A DNA stretch of 6,172 nt, from the NCBI GenBank assembly GCA_964461005.1, contig CAYWQQ010000029.1, positions 1 to 6,172 on the forward strand, in the 5' to 3' direction. The notes under the pieces were generated by a model that had not been told where the DNA came from, did not search any database, and saw only the letters and a program-made list of their open reading frames with translations. The translations under genes and the position numbers were made by a program. Positions 4,843 through 6,172 of the stretch are shown here, piece after piece. How positions within the stretch are numbered: the stretch's first letter is position 1; every line of letters starts with the position of its first letter. Source of the DNA: JAAZBI01 sp964461005. GTDB lineage: Bacteria > Bacillota_I > Bacilli_A > RF39 > UBA660.

Positions 4843-6172
4843 ATGAAACTGAAGAAGAAATTTAAAAAGATCTTATTGATTCTATCCATTATTACAATAT
4901 TAGTTACAGGATTACTGATTTATAATATACTATTATTAAACGAAATTGAAAATTATATTCGCTATATAGGTATAGGGGTAATAAGTATTATATGTTTATT
5001 ATTTTTAGTTAAATCTTTTAAGTATAAAAGCAAAAAACCAATTGTATTAATACTATTTATATTTTCGTTACTTTCCTTTTCAGCTATGGAAGGTATGGGA
5101 ATTTACTATATTAATAAAGCTTATTCTTCAATTAGCAAAATGAATAAAAATGAAATTACTTATGCCACTTCTCTATTATCTTTAAAAGAATCAAATATAG
5201 AAAAAATAGCCGATATAAAAAATAAAAAAATTGGAATTATAAACAATAAAGATTCTTTTGATGGATATATTATAAGTATGGAGATTATTGAAACTGAAAA
5301 AATAAATAAAGATTCTTTAAAAGAATATGACAGTTATTTATCTTTATTAGATGCTTTATATAGAAAAGAAGTTGCTGCTGTTTTTTTACCAAATAACTAT
5401 AAAACGATGTTTAATTCAGTTGAAAAATTTGAAAATATTGAAAAAGAATTGTTCGAAATATCAAGCAAAGAAAAGAAAGTTGCTAAAGAAATTAAAGAAA
5501 AAGAAGTAAAAATGACTATTGAAAAACCATTTACCTTATTATTATTAGGTGTTGATTCAGAAAAAGATGACATTTCTCAAGCTACATCTTTTAATGGTGA
5601 TTCAATTATGGTAATAACATTTAATCCAGACACATTAAATACAACCATGTTAAGCATTCCACGTGATACTTTTGTTCCAATTGCTTGTTTTCCAAACAAA
5701 AAACAAAGCAAAATAACTCACGCTGCATGGCAAGATGTTGGTTGTATGAAGAAAACCATTGAAAACTTTACAGGAATAAAAATTGATTATTATGTTAAAG
5801 TTAATTTCAAAGGTGTTGTAGCTCTAGTAAATGCTGTTAATGGTGTTGAAGTTGATATACCATATTCATTCTGTGAACAAAATAGTAATCGCGAATGGGG
5901 TAAAAATACTATCTATGTTAAAAAGGGATTACAAACTTTAAACGGTGAACAAGCTTTAGCATTTGCAAGAAACAGACATCCTAACTCTGTTTGTGGAGAA
6001 AAATGGACACAATATATAAGTAGTGATTTTGTCAGAGGGCAAAATCAACAAGTAATTGTTCAAGCTCTATTTAATAAAATTAAATCCATTAGAGATATTA
6101 ATACCTTATATAATATATTAGATTTAGTTCAACAAAATATCGATACAAATTTTACAACTAATCAAATCTTAT
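4843..6172 (+). CDS. LytR-CpsA-Psr (LCP) family protein with three TM segments (partial, 3' end beyond window)
   Basis: LCP proteins transfer undecaprenyl-phosphate-linked glycopolymers such as teichoic acid or capsule to peptidoglycan, acting outside the membrane. The window gives 443 residues with no stop. There is a basic N-terminus, then three hydrophobic segments at about 10-32, 41-56 and 67-90. An extracytoplasmic region (about 95-222) follows, with IADIKNKKIGIINNK (122-136) and LDALYRKEVAAVFLPNNY (169-186), which resemble parts of periplasmic solute-binding folds. The LCP domain starts at about 229: LLLLGVDS (232-239), NGDSIMVITFNP (251-262), SIPRDT (271-276), YYVKVNFKGVVALVNAVNGVEVDIP (316-340), LNGEQALAFARNRH (366-379) and FVRGQNQQ (396-403). 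Arg274, Arg376 and Arg378 match conserved family arginines. Four cysteines lie in the domain (282, 301, 344, 384). The three-segment plan recalls CpsA/Wzg of streptococci. No member-level name is justified. Confidence 0.92.
   Translation, partial: MKLKKKFKKILLILSIITILVTGLLIYNILLLNEIENYIRYIGIGVISIICLLFLVKSFKYKSKKPIVLILFIFSLLSFSAMEGMGIYYINKAYSSISKMNKNEITYATSLLSLKESNIEKIADIKNKKIGIINNKDSFDGYIISMEIIETEKINKDSLKEYDSYLSLLDALYRKEVAAVFLPNNYKTMFNSVEKFENIEKELFEISSKEKKVAKEIKEKEVKMTIEKPFTLLLLGVDSEKDDISQATSFNGDSIMVITFNPDTLNTTMLSIPRDTFVPIACFPNKKQSKITHAAWQDVGCMKKTIENFTGIKIDYYVKVNFKGVVALVNAVNGVEVDIPYSFCEQNSNREWGKNTIYVKKGLQTLNGEQALAFARNRHPNSVCGEKWTQYISSDFVRGQNQQVIVQALFNKIKSIRDINTLYNILDLVQQNIDTNFTTNQIL

Noticed and set aside
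1..6172. Mycoplasma genetic code (TGA read as Trp)
   Set aside because: All genes end properly with TAA or TAG or run off the window, no in-frame TGA interrupts them, and the Trp codons I translated are TGG.

Overview
The window comes from a low-GC bacterium, most likely of the Bacillota (Bacilli side). The evidence is an A/T-rich base composition, strong AGGAGG-type ribosome binding sites in front of most genes, the classical S10 operon gene order, and a LytR-CpsA-Psr (LCP) cell-wall gene. Tryptophan is written TGG throughout and every gene stays open with TGA as a stop, so the Mycoplasma code is not in use. The LCP gene argues for a walled cell. An uncultured gut Bacilli/Mollicutes-like lineage fits, but this is inference; no 16S or other decisive marker is present.

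Layout. Minus strand, reading from about 4717 down to 1: a promoter with an extended -10, a roughly 118-nt structured leader, then rpsJ (S10), rplC (L3), rplD (L4), rplW (L23), rplB (L2), rpsS (S19), rplV (L22), rpsC (S3) and the 5' part of rplP (L16), which runs off the left edge. This is the S10 operon in canonical order and very tightly packed: gaps are 1 to 39 nt, rpsC overlaps rplP by 29 nt, and stop codons of rplV, rplW and rplB touch or overlap the next ribosome binding site. Plus strand, from a divergent promoter at 4794-4822: the first 443 codons of an LCP-family membrane protein that runs off the right edge.

How the parts work together. The minus-strand genes encode parts of both ribosomal subunits, made from one mRNA and probably balanced by translational coupling. 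The leader is richer in GC than its surroundings (about 43%) and folds into several helices, one immediately before the rpsJ ribosome binding site. It is a good candidate for autogenous control, as known in other bacteria where L4 represses this operon. The LCP protein probably attaches an undecaprenyl-phosphate-linked glycopolymer to peptidoglycan and is linked to the operon only by the shared intergenic region.

Most notable: an acidic, repeat-built C-terminal tail on L3; an L22 whose tunnel-hairpin sequence departs from the family pattern; a cUUCGg hairpin at the rplC stop codon; the structured S10 leader; and an LCP protein with three membrane segments plus an extra extracytoplasmic domain. 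I found no mobile element, CRISPR array, tRNA or rRNA gene. The core of the window is an ordinary housekeeping operon, and no wholly new system is apparent.
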